DNA of 64,000 bases from Atrichornis clamosus (Eukaryota > Chordata > Aves > Passeriformes > Menuridae): positions 248,001-312,000 of the forward strand of contig WBMZ01003306.1 in assembly GCA_013400975.1 (NCBI GenBank). Reading direction: 5' to 3'. The position numbers and the translations under genes are program-made. Each line of letters starts with the position of its first letter. Position 1 is the first letter of the stretch. This document shows, one piece after another, positions 1-10,700 of this stretch. The notes beneath the pieces are model-generated. The model was not told the origin of the DNA and searched no databases. It saw nothing but the letters and a program-made list of their open reading frames with translations.

Positions 1-191
1 TCAAGTTTTTTCTCTACATTAGACAGAAGAGGAATAGCAACCTACGTGTTGTGTCACGTGTGTGTGTCATGGTTCAACCCCAGCCAGCAACCCGGTTCCA
101 CATAGCTTCTCACTCACTCCCCCAGCAGCGAGATCGCAGTGAGAATTGGAGGGGTGAAAGCTTTTAAACTCGTGAGCTGAAATAAAGACCC

Positions 192-197
192 TTTAAT
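192..197 (-). terminator. LTR polyadenylation signal (ATTAAA)
   Basis: The reverse strand carries ATTAAA about 180 bases downstream of the LTR TATA box, followed by a T-rich GGTCTTTATTT stretch. This position fits the R-region poly(A) signal of the LTR. Confidence 0.45.
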
Positions 198-377
198 AGA
201 GAAAGTACAGACCATGCATGGGAGCAAAGAAAAACAAGGAATTAATTCACTGCTTCCCATGGTCAGGCAGGTGTGCAGCCATTCCCAGGAGAGCAGGGGC
301 CCATTACATGTAACGGTTTCTCGGGAAGACAAATGCCATCACTCCGAACATTCCACGTTTCCTCCTTCTTCCCCCAG

Positions 378-401
378 CTTTATATACTGATCATGACGTC
401 A
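378..401 (-). promoter_or_regulatory. LTR core promoter: CRE plus TATA box
   Basis: On the reverse strand a perfect palindromic cAMP-response element, TGACGTCA (401-394), is followed 7 bases later by TATATAAAG (386-378), which leads into a G-rich stretch. This is the usual order of an activator site just upstream of a TATA box, and it sits in the middle of the LTR, as expected at the U3/R border. Transcription would run towards the left edge of the window. Whether it is active cannot be told from sequence. Confidence 0.6.
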
Positions 402-660
402 AATGGTATGGAATATCCCTTAGGTCAGATTTGGGTCAGCTGTCCCAGCTGTGTCTCTTCCCAGTTTCCCATCCACACCCAGTCCCCTCGCCAGCGTGGC
501 TGTATGAAAAGCACAAAAGGCTTTGGCTCTGTGCGAGCCCTGCTCAGCAACAACAACCACATTTCTGTATTACCATCACTGTGCTCAGCACAAATCCAAA
601 ACATAAACCAGTTCTAGATACTGTGAAGAAAATTAACTCTACCACAGCCAAAATCTAACC

Positions 661-3600
661 TCTAGTGTTCAACCTCATTAAACCTGTCTTGTAGACATTC
701 TTCATCTAAGTAAATATATGGACTCATTGGGTCAAATTACAGAGTTCTCTTCACCCCACATAATAGACCACTCACTTGGGAGACAGCATGTCTGTCTTTA
801 AAACATGGATCTTGAATGACATCTCATCCAGGAACTAGATAATTAATTACACCAATCTGCACATTGTTCATCTTTAAATTTGTTTCAGATTTCTTCTCTT
901 GCCAGCAAAGCTTCACTAGAAGCACTGTATTCTATTGGTTGGGGGTTTGTTTAATCAGCGTTTTCCAACATTGAAAGTTTTTTGCTGAAAATAATTTTTG
1001 AGCAGCATTACTTACCAAATGGAAAGGTAAGCTAACTACTAAAAAAATTATTTTAGCTACTCCAAATATTTTAGAAGCAAATTTAAAATTTTGAACCACA
1101 GACTGTAATACACAGTGTAAATATTAATTAGAGGAAATAGTATCTTTGAATTAACTGTAATTTAAAATGCTGAAAGCAAAAAACATTTTATAAGTGCTGC
1201 TTTTTTTTGTTGTTTTTTAATTGTTACCTTTGGCCCTCTAAACTTCTCAGTAATCCAAATTAAATCATTCCCGAAAGACCTAATTAGGTCTTTTCCAATA
1301 AGACATAGCACAGAAATGTCAAGAATAACTTCTGCTATATGTTGGGTAAAGGACAAACACCCTTGTCAAAACAGGATACCTGCTCACAAGCACAGATCAC
1401 TCAGCACTCTCCTTTCACACACATTGCTGCCCAGATTAGAGATAGCCAGGAAGTGCGTGTTGTTTACTTGGAAGCTGGCATGAGAATTGCACTGATGTTC
1501 CAACTCGCCAGGATGGAGAAGGGACGTAATAAAGAATGCAGCAATCATCCACAACTTCCCTCCCTCATCCTCCACAACTTTTTTACCATTAGCTTAGTTT
1601 ACTTTTAACAATGGGGGGAAAAAATAGTCATGTTGTCCTAATCTTTTCTTTGTAATGGACTTCAGTTTTGCTATGCTTTGTTGGGTGAATTTTTTCTTGT
1701 TTGATGGGGGTTTTTTATCAAGTTAAATTCTGTTTCTTTAGACTACTTTCCTCTGCCTTGTAAAATGTTGTTCATTGGTTCTGCACAGTCAGGGGATCAG
1801 CATCCTGTGTTTGGAATTGGGTACAATGGCAGTGACAACGTGTGTCCTCTGTGACATGATGGCAAAATTCTATATGAATTGTTCCATACATTCCCACACA
1901 TGGCCTACAAATTTACTCCATAGAAAATGCTTCAGGCAGAGGAAAAACAGCCCTACAATGGCCGTGAAAATAACATAGTCTATAGAGCTGGAAATCAAAG
2001 ACTTTGAAAGGCAAGGCTACCCTTGATGGTTGTTTCTGTGTGGTCTATTACTGTTCTGGGTTCTGAAAGCTCAAGAGGAACATAATGCCCTGGGCAAGCA
2101 GCCTTCACAAAAGCTTTCCAACACCACAGAACTGGACCTAATAATAGTGTGCTTTTATCTCTTTCTGCTTCTGGCTTCTGTCTTTTTGATATGTCACCAA
2201 AATCACACAATCAGTAATAAGAAAGTGTCAGAAACATTTCCTTTGTTGTTATATTTGCATGAAATAGACCCACAACAAATTTGAAGCTAGATCTATATAA
2301 ACACCTGTAGAGTTAGTAACTTTTTATTACAGTGGTCGCTTTAAAGCAGCTTTGAGGGAAAAACCTGCCTCATGTCAAAATGCCTGTAACAACAGTTCCT
2401 GTGGACACAAATCCACAAAGAACTGCTCTGTGCTTTGAATGACTAAAATTACTGAATCTTCTAGAAGCTGCCACAGAATGATGCAAATAACCTGATAATG
2501 GACAAATTTTCAGCTCTGAGAGCTATGACTGGAGCAGGAAAATACTGTAAAAGTTTCCCCCCATTGTTTCACTGACTGGGCTCCAGCGAGACTCATGATC
2601 TGAAGGCCTAGGGTAAAACTTTCAAAAGTCCCTTAGCCTATTGCCTTGTGGTGAAAATAGAAATGGAAATAGAAATGGAAATGCCTTTGAAATCTCATCA
2701 TACCTGTAGTTTCGCCAGAGTTAAATAACAGAGAGAGTTGGTGCAGTGCCAGTTACCTCACTTCCAGCTTTCTGACACTAGAGTTGAAGCATACTGGTAA
2801 CGTATAGAACCAGGGATGCAGCGTGTCTAATATGTCACATAAAGCTTCAGCAGAAGACAACAGCTTGAACCCAGAATGATAAAAATCTATTTTTTCTTTC
2901 ATTTGAGGATTTTCAACTCAGACAATTCATGTATTTGCTCTTTCTTACACTGAGGAAACTCAAGGAAAATATAAAAAAAATACATATTTTGGGCTATAAT
3001 TCACGGAATTAAAATGTACGTACAGAAGTTGGTTTTCTTTGGGTGGAACAATACTAATCCAAAAACCATTAAATTTCTTAAAAAGCATTTATAGCAAAAA
3101 GTATTCTTTATACCCTAAAATGCCACTCATGACAAAATATATTCAAATCACTGTAACATAATGAGTTCAAATCAGCATTTGTGAAAATAAAAGGCTTGAA
3201 ACATGTCATGTAGACATGCACTGGACATTTCAGTTTGTGTGATGCACATTCTTGGTTAGGCAAACAAAGTGCCCTGACAGCTTAATGTTCATTAATGTGG
3301 AAATACAGTACAGGACAACCTCAAAATTGAGTTTTAGCCTCATCCAAAGTGAGGTTGTGGTAGAGTTTGCCTGCTTTGAACTTGTACATAAAGGGACATA
3401 AAGGAAAATAAAGGCATTTACATGTATTAACTATTCTCCAGGCAGTTTGAATAAAACTGAAGATGGAATTTCAAAGCCAGCTCAAGTCTGTATAAGTGTA
3501 TCTACACAAGAGATTAATGTGCCTTGAAAAGGAATTCAGATTAACTGTGAGAACAGAACCTGATTCCTAAACTGGTGATCTAAGTACTTACACTTTGTGC

Positions 3601-5035
3601 AGGAAACATGTAGTTACTTCCTTTATTCTGTGATTAATGTGATTCAGTTAATCTGGTATAACAAAAATTGTTTGTGTAAGTGCTGACTTATTTTAACAGC
3701 AGACTTGCAGACAGATTTCTGAAAGTTTCTTTAGAATGTTTTATTTGTGAAGAAGTTACAGCAAATGAGATGTTTAATGTCCCCATTATGTGAAATGTAC
3801 ATGTCCTTGACTGTATTCTGAATTATAACCTACTCAGGTTCTTCTTTCTACTTGAAAAGCTGCAAGGCGTCTGAATGGGCAGGTGAAAGTTGGGTTTGCA
3901 GGACCCAAGTTAGCAAACATTCGTTTGCTGCTTTCTGTCTCCTCCTGATGAGATGATGAGAAAACAGGTAACTCACTGTGCTTGGGAAGCATCAGGATCA
4001 GGAAATAATGAAGCCATCCTCAAACCACATTTACTCACCCAGTAGTGAACATTTTAAATAATTCCCACTCAAATTCTGAAGAATTTTTGAGACAATAAAT
4101 CAATTCTTTTTTCATACCACTGCAGAATTTTCTCTCCTAGTAAGGATACTAATGTCTGTCTTGGTTTTTCGATGGGTTTGGGTTTTCTTTGGTTTTACCT
4201 TTTAGTGTTTAATCAAAACAGAATGAAATACCATAATGATTTCTACACAAATACTACTTTTAATTTTGTTTTATTCTGATCACAAAGATTTATTTTTCTA
4301 TAAGAGCACTTTATAGCTCCTTCTCAAAAAGCACAAATAATATTTCCCTCCAAACCAGTTGTATAAATTAATCTTAATAACATGTAGGAAGGGAGCAGTT
4401 TTTGATAAATAAACGAAATAATTCTTCCCACAAAAAAATGTCTCTCTACTATCAATATATTCTACCTTAATACCAAATAACAATTCCCGGAACAAGGAAC
4501 ACTGATTCTCTTATTTAATTAGAAGACTTTTTTCTCATGGGCACTTGTGCTGATTTATGAATACCTATTGTTCTTAATTTAACTACACATTCAGTTTTGC
4601 ACAATGGAAGATATATACGGCCTGGCCTTGGCTCATTCCGTACACACACAAGACCTGAGCTTCAGTGTGTTTTACTGTTAAGCACCTCCTAGCTTCTTAA
4701 GCTCAAGCCCTCAAGCTACAATAAATATGATTTTATCCAGAAATTTACCCAGGAGTTCTGTGAGGAGTGGAGGGGGAAACCTTCTGTTCTTTAAGTTGGT
4801 GAATGCCACAAAGTATAATAAAGGGAGGGGTTTCTTTCAAGTGTTTTAATCGGAGAAAATTTAAATAAGCACCTAAAGTCAAAGGCCAAATTTTCCCATC
4901 ATTAGCAAGGATTTAAGCTTATTGAATATAAGAGTAACAGCAATTTTCCAGTACGATTTTAATTTATGTATAACTCTTAGGTCTGTGACACCAAACACAA
5001 AGTCTCCTGAAAACAAAGATTACTGTGGTTAGGAT
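661..5035. other. Non-coding AT-rich stretch, no gene recognised
   Basis: No open frame here resembles a protein and no repeat family was recognised. Small items seen: a 12-base unit (about AATAGAAATGGA) repeated twice near 2656-2680, and an 11-base inverted repeat at 3537-3547 and 3645-3655. Many T- and A-rich runs occur. It may be intergenic or intronic. Confidence 0.6.
3537..3655. repeat. Inverted repeat, 11-bp perfect arms, ~97-bp spacer
   Basis: CAGATTAACTG at 3537-3547 is the exact reverse complement of CAGTTAATCTG at 3645-3655. The core GATTAATGTG also occurs twice nearby, at about 3512 and 3632. The arms contain homeodomain-type TTAAT/ATTAA cores. It could be a diverged palindromic repeat, paired binding sites, or chance. 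Confidence 0.35.
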
Positions 5036-5141
5036 TATTCTTCTCCCCTGCCCTCCTCTCTTCTTGATCTCTCCTAATCTCTTCTTCCCCCTCTTCCCCT
5101 CCTCATCTCCCCTCTCTGTTACTCTGTCTCTGGTCTTACAG
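5036..5141 (+). repeat. Polypyrimidine (CT-rich) tract ending in TTACAG
   Basis: About 100 bases on this strand are almost all C and T, with repeated CTCCCCT, CTTCTTCC and TCTCTG blocks and very few purines. The tract ends in TCTTACAG followed by GTGAAGG, which resembles a splice acceptor. The downstream frames close within about ten codons, so no exon is called. Long homopyrimidine tracts of this kind can adopt triplex structure. Confidence 0.6.
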
Positions 5142-6029
5142 GTGAAGGTTTACAAAAATAAAAAGTCGTTCTGAAGTAGTAATTACAATTTGATTCTCAA
5201 AAAAAAAAGTTGTTTGTTGTCAGTTGAGGATGTCTTTGCAGGAAGCTTTTATAATTCTAGACAATGAGTGTCAGGATCAACTAACATATGTCTACTTCTT
5301 CAGGGCCAGTACAGAAATTTTTAAGCTATCAAGAGGGAGAAGAATAGTTGTAAAATTATTTAAACATCTCAACTTTGTTTAAACCTTTGGGGTAAAAACT
5401 TTTGTCAGGTAAAATTGCAAGAAGAAGTAAAGCAAAAATAATTTTGAAGCAATATAGGCTTGGGTGCACCAATCAAACTTTTTTGATACATCATATACAT
5501 GATTAAAGCCAGGTATGATTTATCTGTTAAAACCCTGCCTTTTAGTGTTGCTATCAACACAGCTTGTTGGTCTACTTTGTGCACAAGATGGCTCTAGATC
5601 CTGATTTTCTCTTTATCACCCTGGTTAGCTTTGAACAAAACTAAGTGTCAAACTTGATCAAGTTCAGATTCATTCTCACTGGTTTTGATTGTGACATCCA
5701 CGACTGAAACTTAGAACTCTTCTGAGAGTAATGTCTGCTTCAGATTCCCTATTAGCCTATTGGCACTGTCTTACTTGAGAAGTAAGTTGTGGATTGGGCA
5801 TCTGATAGTTAAAGCCGTTTGGTCCTCTCAGATCCTCTTCATCTTTGTCTGAGTGGAAACTTAGATCAAGTGATTAAATCAAGCACACTGTATTAGGAAA
5901 ATTGAATAATATTGATATTTCTGTGAAATATTAAGAAGTGTAACTTAGCAGAACAGAATCAGAGAGTCCTATGGAATTCATCTACACATATTCTTGTGTC
6001 AATGTCATTCCTGATTATTATATATCTTA
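5142..6029. other. Non-coding stretch, nothing recognised
   Basis: AT-rich sequence with a short poly(A) near 5201. No open frame of note and no recognisable repeat. Confidence 0.5.
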
Positions 6030-6775
6030 CTGCTGGTGGGAAGATTGTAGAGCTTTCTGCAACATATTGTAGGGTTTTCATTTCCTGCTGTTAGAAAGCT
6101 TCTCCCAATGTCCATCCTGAATCTTGCTTACAGAAATTTAGGCTGTATTAGTCATAGGGCCTGGATTTTCTTTTTTTTTTGCAGTAGCAGCCTTCTTTAT
6201 GTTGGACAGCCTATCAGCTCTGCCCCATCCCTCCCCCCACCCTGTTCCATCCCTCCCCCCACTCCAGTTTATTCAATCTTTCCTTCAAGAGTGTGTTTTC
6301 AGAATCTCTTTTCCATTTTCCCTCTCCTATTTCTCATGGTTCCTGAGTTGGGCACAGGGCTACCATTTCACTCAGCACTCACTGGGCAGCAGCTGACCGA
6401 AAGTGGAGGATGGCTTCCTATGTCTTGAAAATTGGCTTATGTATGTACCCCAGTATCATATTTACCTTTTTTCTTCCAGACAGCAGACACAGTTAACACG
6501 ACCTTTGAGCCACTAGAAACTTCAAATCACTGCTAAAGAAGTTCCATCTAATGCACTACCCTTCCTATTACTATTATACAGTTATGCAGTTAATTATTCT
6601 TACTTAACTGTATATCCTCTTAGACTGACATCCCATGGTTTTTTTGGTCGTTTCTCCAGTTGTCAAGATCACTTTGGATTCTACTCCTGTCCTGCAAGGT
6701 ACTCACAGTTCATCCTAACTCCATGTCACTTGGAAATTTAATAAGCATCTTCCTGTAACATATATTGTCTATAAA
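6030..6775 (-). mobile_element. Old, diverged CR1 LINE fragment
   Basis: Two landmarks of the reverse-strand CR1 consensus appear in the right order. The first is TTAGAAAGCTTCTCCCAATG followed by TCCATCCTGAATCTTGC at 6091-6127. The second is TTTCTCCAGTTGTCAAGATC at 6651-6670, then a GGATTCTACTCCTGTCC stretch and a TTTAATAAGCATCTTCC piece near 6737. Their separation of about 530 bases is close to that in the consensus as I remember it, so this is one copy and not scattered matches. Divergence is high, typical of the amniote-wide CR1 lineages. A poly(T) run (from 6171) and a C-rich duplication (6225-6262) lie inside it. No reverse transcriptase frame survives. Short frames such as the 106-codon one at 6108 are accidental. 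Confidence 0.6.
6225..6262. repeat. C-rich tandem duplication within the old CR1
   Basis: The 16-base unit CCATCCCTCCCCCCAC occurs at 6225-6240 and again, identical, at 6247-6262, separated by CCTGTT, giving a 22-base period. The neighbourhood is C-rich and contrasts with the surrounding AT-rich DNA. Probably slippage or local duplication. Confidence 0.8.
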
Positions 6776-7529
6776 TAGAAATGAAGATTTTCCCATAATT
6801 GTAAATTATTACTGACCTACCTATTCATATGAATGATGCTGGTTTTTTTCTTTAATTGCTGGAATTTCACTAGTTATATCCTACTAAATATGCAAACCTG
6901 ATTGTGGTTTGCATATTGGTCCAGAATTGCAGAAGTCCTGTAATACAAGTTCAGATTTTGCATCGAATTTTTGTGGAAGTCCTGTATAAGCCCTTAAAGG
7001 GGGTAGCATTTTAGTACCATTTTCTTTCTAATGTCATTACCTGAGGTACTCAAAATTTAAATTGGTTTGAGCTGAATTCTCTTTTTTGCCAGTTTCCAAA
7101 TGGACATCAGTTTCCTTGCATGGAAACTAATTCCTATAGTCCACAAAGAAGCATTTAAAGCATTTGCAGTATTGCAGTTTCAGCAGGGACTTTGCTATTA
7201 AATGTAATATGGTATAGGAGTAATAACTGTTACTAGACAACACTGTAAAAATTCTTCCTACATTTTGCTGATTATTCTTTCCAAAACAACAGCCTATCCA
7301 TGAGTTATGACCCACTTCTCTGACTGAATGCTGCTATTTGTTTTAGAAATCTACATCTATTTAAAGCAAGCCTTAGCTCAGTTTGATTTACTGAGCATTT
7401 AAGCCCCAAAAGATACATAGTCAATGCATTCCATTAAAGTATAGATACACAAATCTACCGACAATGGCCAGAATTTGCTTATTGCTTGTTATATTTACAG
7501 CACAGATCTGGGCATTTGAGCCTTTGGTT
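6776..7529. other. Non-coding stretch, possibly more decayed CR1
   Basis: The sequence directly right of the old CR1 could be a further 5' part of the same element, but I could not match it to any landmark. No coding frame seen. Confidence 0.4.
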
Positions 7530-7705
7530 TCTGCTACTGACAGTGTGTGACTGTCAGTAAATTATTTAACCTTTCTGTACTCAAGTTCCCTTAGCTGGTC
7601 ATTTTACCAGCCTCAGAGGGGTATTACAAGATTGAACTAAGAACTGGCCTTTTGAGTTCTTCAGATAAAAAGTGTTGTCTAAGTGCCAGGCAGTACAGAA
7701 AATCT
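7530..7705 (+). mobile_element. MIR-type SINE remnant
   Basis: The order of short blocks follows the MIR consensus. GTGTGACTGTCAGTAAATTA corresponds to the GTGTGACCTTGGGCAAGTCA segment. TTTAACCTTTCTGTACTCAA corresponds to TTAACCTCTCTGAGCCTCAG. Then come CCTCAGAGGGGTATTACAAG and, about 80 bases later, AAGTGCCAGGCAGTAC, like the AGTGCCTGGCACATAG block. MIRs are ancient amniote SINEs, and heavy divergence is expected in a bird. The 5' tRNA-like part is not clear. Confidence 0.6.
7535..7559. repeat. Perfect 10-bp hairpin inside the MIR remnant
   Basis: TACTGACAGT (7535-7544), loop GTGTG, then ACTGTCAGTA (7550-7559), a perfect inverted repeat. It falls where the MIR consensus has no such palindrome, so it arose by mutation in this copy. 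Confidence 0.85.
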
Positions 7706-10700
7706 GGAGGGACTGTGCTGACATTTAGGATGTGGTTCTCATTTTCCTTACTGTTGAGCTTCACTAACTTCAGCAGTTATTTCTGCTATTCATTTGCAGA
7801 CAAGAATCACATCCTTTGTATTTTAAGGGGCAAGGCAGAACTGTTCTTCCTACAGGTTCATTTTGTCAGTGGGTAAAAAATGGGCAATTTGTATTTGGCT
7901 TCCCAGCGAAGAGGAATCAGTTGTAACAAAGTATGCACGCATTCCAAACCTATTCCTATTTCATTTAAGAATTAACATATTTCTTGAAGCACAGATGGAT
8001 CAGCAGGGTCCAGGGCAGGCCTTTCATTTAAAGTACCTCTACTCCTGTGTGTTACTTTGTGCACAGGAATGATCTGCTAGAAATAGATGTTGAGGGCAAA
8101 TTTAGCGACAATTTCACATGACTCCTCTTGCTTTCCTCAGGGCTTTGTGCAGCAGAAGTGAATGGCATGGCAGGCTGCTTTCCTTCACAGCTCCGTGCTC
8201 TCACGGAGAGCTCTTTAGGAACCATACTTGGGAAGACAGTCAGATGCCCTCTTGGCAACACTTGCAGCATTATCAGTTACAGCTAGTGATGGCCTCATTT
8301 GAAATAAAATTATAGTGTTTTTTTCTTCCAAGATCATGTTTATTAAATTCAGATTCCTAGTAAGGTTTCATTTCTCAGCTTCCACACCAGGCTAAAGGCA
8401 CTCTTTCTTTTAAGCTCTTTGGGATTCTTCATTTATAATTACTCCCCTCTTCTTTTACCTGTAGGCAAATACTTTGTAACTTTCTCCAGTGATATTGTCC
8501 ATCCACATTCCAGAAGAACCAAGCATTTGCAAAAATAAGATTTGCTGAAAGATTGCTAAGATTGGTTTTGTTGCCTTTTTTTTTAACAAAGTTAAACAAA
8601 GTTTAGTTCTTTTAACAAACTAACAGTGTGTTACCTTCAGCCTTGGAAACTTTTGGGTAAATTTGTATTATTTTTAGTTCTATACTGTCTTATTTTTCTT
8701 GCAGTTCCACAATTTTTTATTTAAGTGGGGAAAAAAATCCATAAAAACATGAAACCTGAGATTTTATTGGACTTCAGGTCATCAAGTGGAAAATCAGCAT
8801 ATCCTTGAATGTCAACATTATAATCACTGATATTGACAGTAGTTTGTTCTTCTCAAAGACTTCTCTAGTGATCTCAAGACATGAACTCTTTCAATCTTTG
8901 TTGTACATCAAATCAGTGAACACTTTTTAGCATTTTTTCAGTCATACCTCTTAAAGCTATAGTGTTTCTACCTCACACATCATCACACAAATATTGCTAT
9001 CTTCAACTGGATCATAAGTTAATTAACTTCTTTATAAATGTATCTGATCCTGAACGTGTTATTGGAATTCAGAAACAAGAAGAGCAATAACATGCCTTCT
9101 TGTGTACCAGCTGTGAAAGAAGCTGAGGGAGAAGTAGATAAATGTTTCCACCAATTAGAGAAGAACTTTTCAACAACTTCCATTCTGTTTGATTGTAATG
9201 ATTTGTGTGTGCTATTTGATCCATGCCAGTGCCTTTTCCTGTAGCAATTGAAATGTGAGATTTATTGGACCAAGGCTAATAATATGCTCTTTTATATAAA
9301 CATATACTCAGCATCGTTCAGTGTCATTTTTAAACAGTTCTGAGCTATACCAGGAGGAGTTTAGAGGCAATAAAATACATGGTTTGTCTAAAGAATGTAG
9401 TCCTTCCAGAAAAGTTGACCAAAAATTAATGAAATTCTTTAGTTTACGGTGAATTCTAAACAAAGATATCAAACCAATTATTTTTAGGAGCTGACATTCA
9501 GATACTGACAGTGATTTGCATTGATAAAGAGCTAAAACTTAGTAAGTTTGACTTACAAAATAGCAAAGAAGTTCTGTTCTTCTCCACAGCTCCAAATATA
9601 CCAGTCACAATTTTTTCTCCATGATGTCATGTACCAATTAGCAACCTATGAAATAACTGCAGTATCCTTAAGAGCTGCCAATATTGTACACAAGAGATTA
9701 TAATCGTGAATGCTACTACTGACAGGATTCTCTATGTAAATTATTTATTACTGGGAGAGAATCTATGCATTTTTTATACTGGCTGTATTTTTTATCTGCT
9801 TACCATTTACTTCTGTGTTGTTCTGTGTTAAATTGCCTTAACATCTGATTTTTTTTTTTAAACACAGTATTTGCCACATGAAAATCAAAGTATTTTTACT
9901 TCATGTGGAAAATCTTCTTACTTCACATGAATACACACCAGTAAATTGAACTATAGAAGTAATCTCTGTGTCCCTGCAGATGGTAAGATTACCAGACACA
10001 AAAAAAAAAATGTATTAACTCCTCTCAGCCTCATTTTTTTAACCTCACCCTTTAAAAGAATTTCTCACCTCAAAAACTGCTAATAAATGCAGGTAATGAC
10101 CTTGCTTCAAATTAACTTATAAGAAGTCGTGGTTGAAAAGTCTGGCTCATTTTTATCACGTGGAGTATCAGTGACTTGGTTAGTCTTTGATAAACCTTTT
10201 CAGGATTTAGAAGAGATGAGCTGGGTGATACAAAGGGAAAGCAGTCGAGTTAAACAGCAGCTCAGATGGGGGAACTGTAACAGCCAGCATTGGAGGAGAG
10301 TGACTGTGCAGGCTCTGAGAAGGGCTTATGGAACTGCATCCACTGAGCTGTGATTAACACAGTTCCATATGAAGCTGGGGAAAAAAAACAGGATTTAGTA
10401 ATATCTGCAAAACATATTGTTCTGAAGGAAAAATAGTCTAGTTTGGCTGGTGGGTCTAGGGTAGGTGCCAAGACAGCTAAATCATCAGCTCTCAGGCACT
10501 CCTGGGAAAGAGTGTGGAAAGTCCCCTGATTTTATACAGTGTGTTAAAATAGTTCTTTTGTTTGCATCATGTTAAGGTTGAATAAGATACCATCTGTGCT
10601 GAGTTTTACATATTATGACAGGAATAATGACCATAATTGGTCTGTTATCAGCCACTTCCACTCATAAAAGAGATGTGAAGATGGGTACCACAACAAAGCA

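Larger units (their letters stand above)
65..660 (-). mobile_element. Solo LTR of an avian ERVL-type endogenous retrovirus
   Basis: Read on the reverse strand, this block matches from memory the common neoavian ERVL LTR. It opens with a TTTGGCTGTGGTAGAGTTAA-type start near 655. It then has a CRE and TATA box around 401-378 and the run TTCGGAGTGATGGC near 350. An ATTAAA poly(A) signal lies at 197-192, followed by a GAGTGAGTGAGAAGC stretch, and the end at 65 reads ACCATGACA. Its length of about 596 bp suits a complete LTR. No gag, pol or env sequence is seen on the inner side (right or left), so it is a solo LTR left by LTR-LTR recombination, or the internal part lies left of the window. Terminal TG..CA and target-site duplications are not clear, so the ends are approximate. 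Short open frames inside it are not genes. The family assignment is from recollection and was not searched. Confidence 0.8.

Noticed and set aside
273..617. 114-codon open frame near the left edge
   Set aside because: Lies entirely inside the solo LTR, antisense to it; LTRs of this type do not encode a protein here.
6108..6428. 106-codon open frame with a proline-rich part
   Set aside because: Falls inside the decayed CR1 and its C-rich duplication; the proline run is just the repeated CCATCCCTCCCCCCAC unit.
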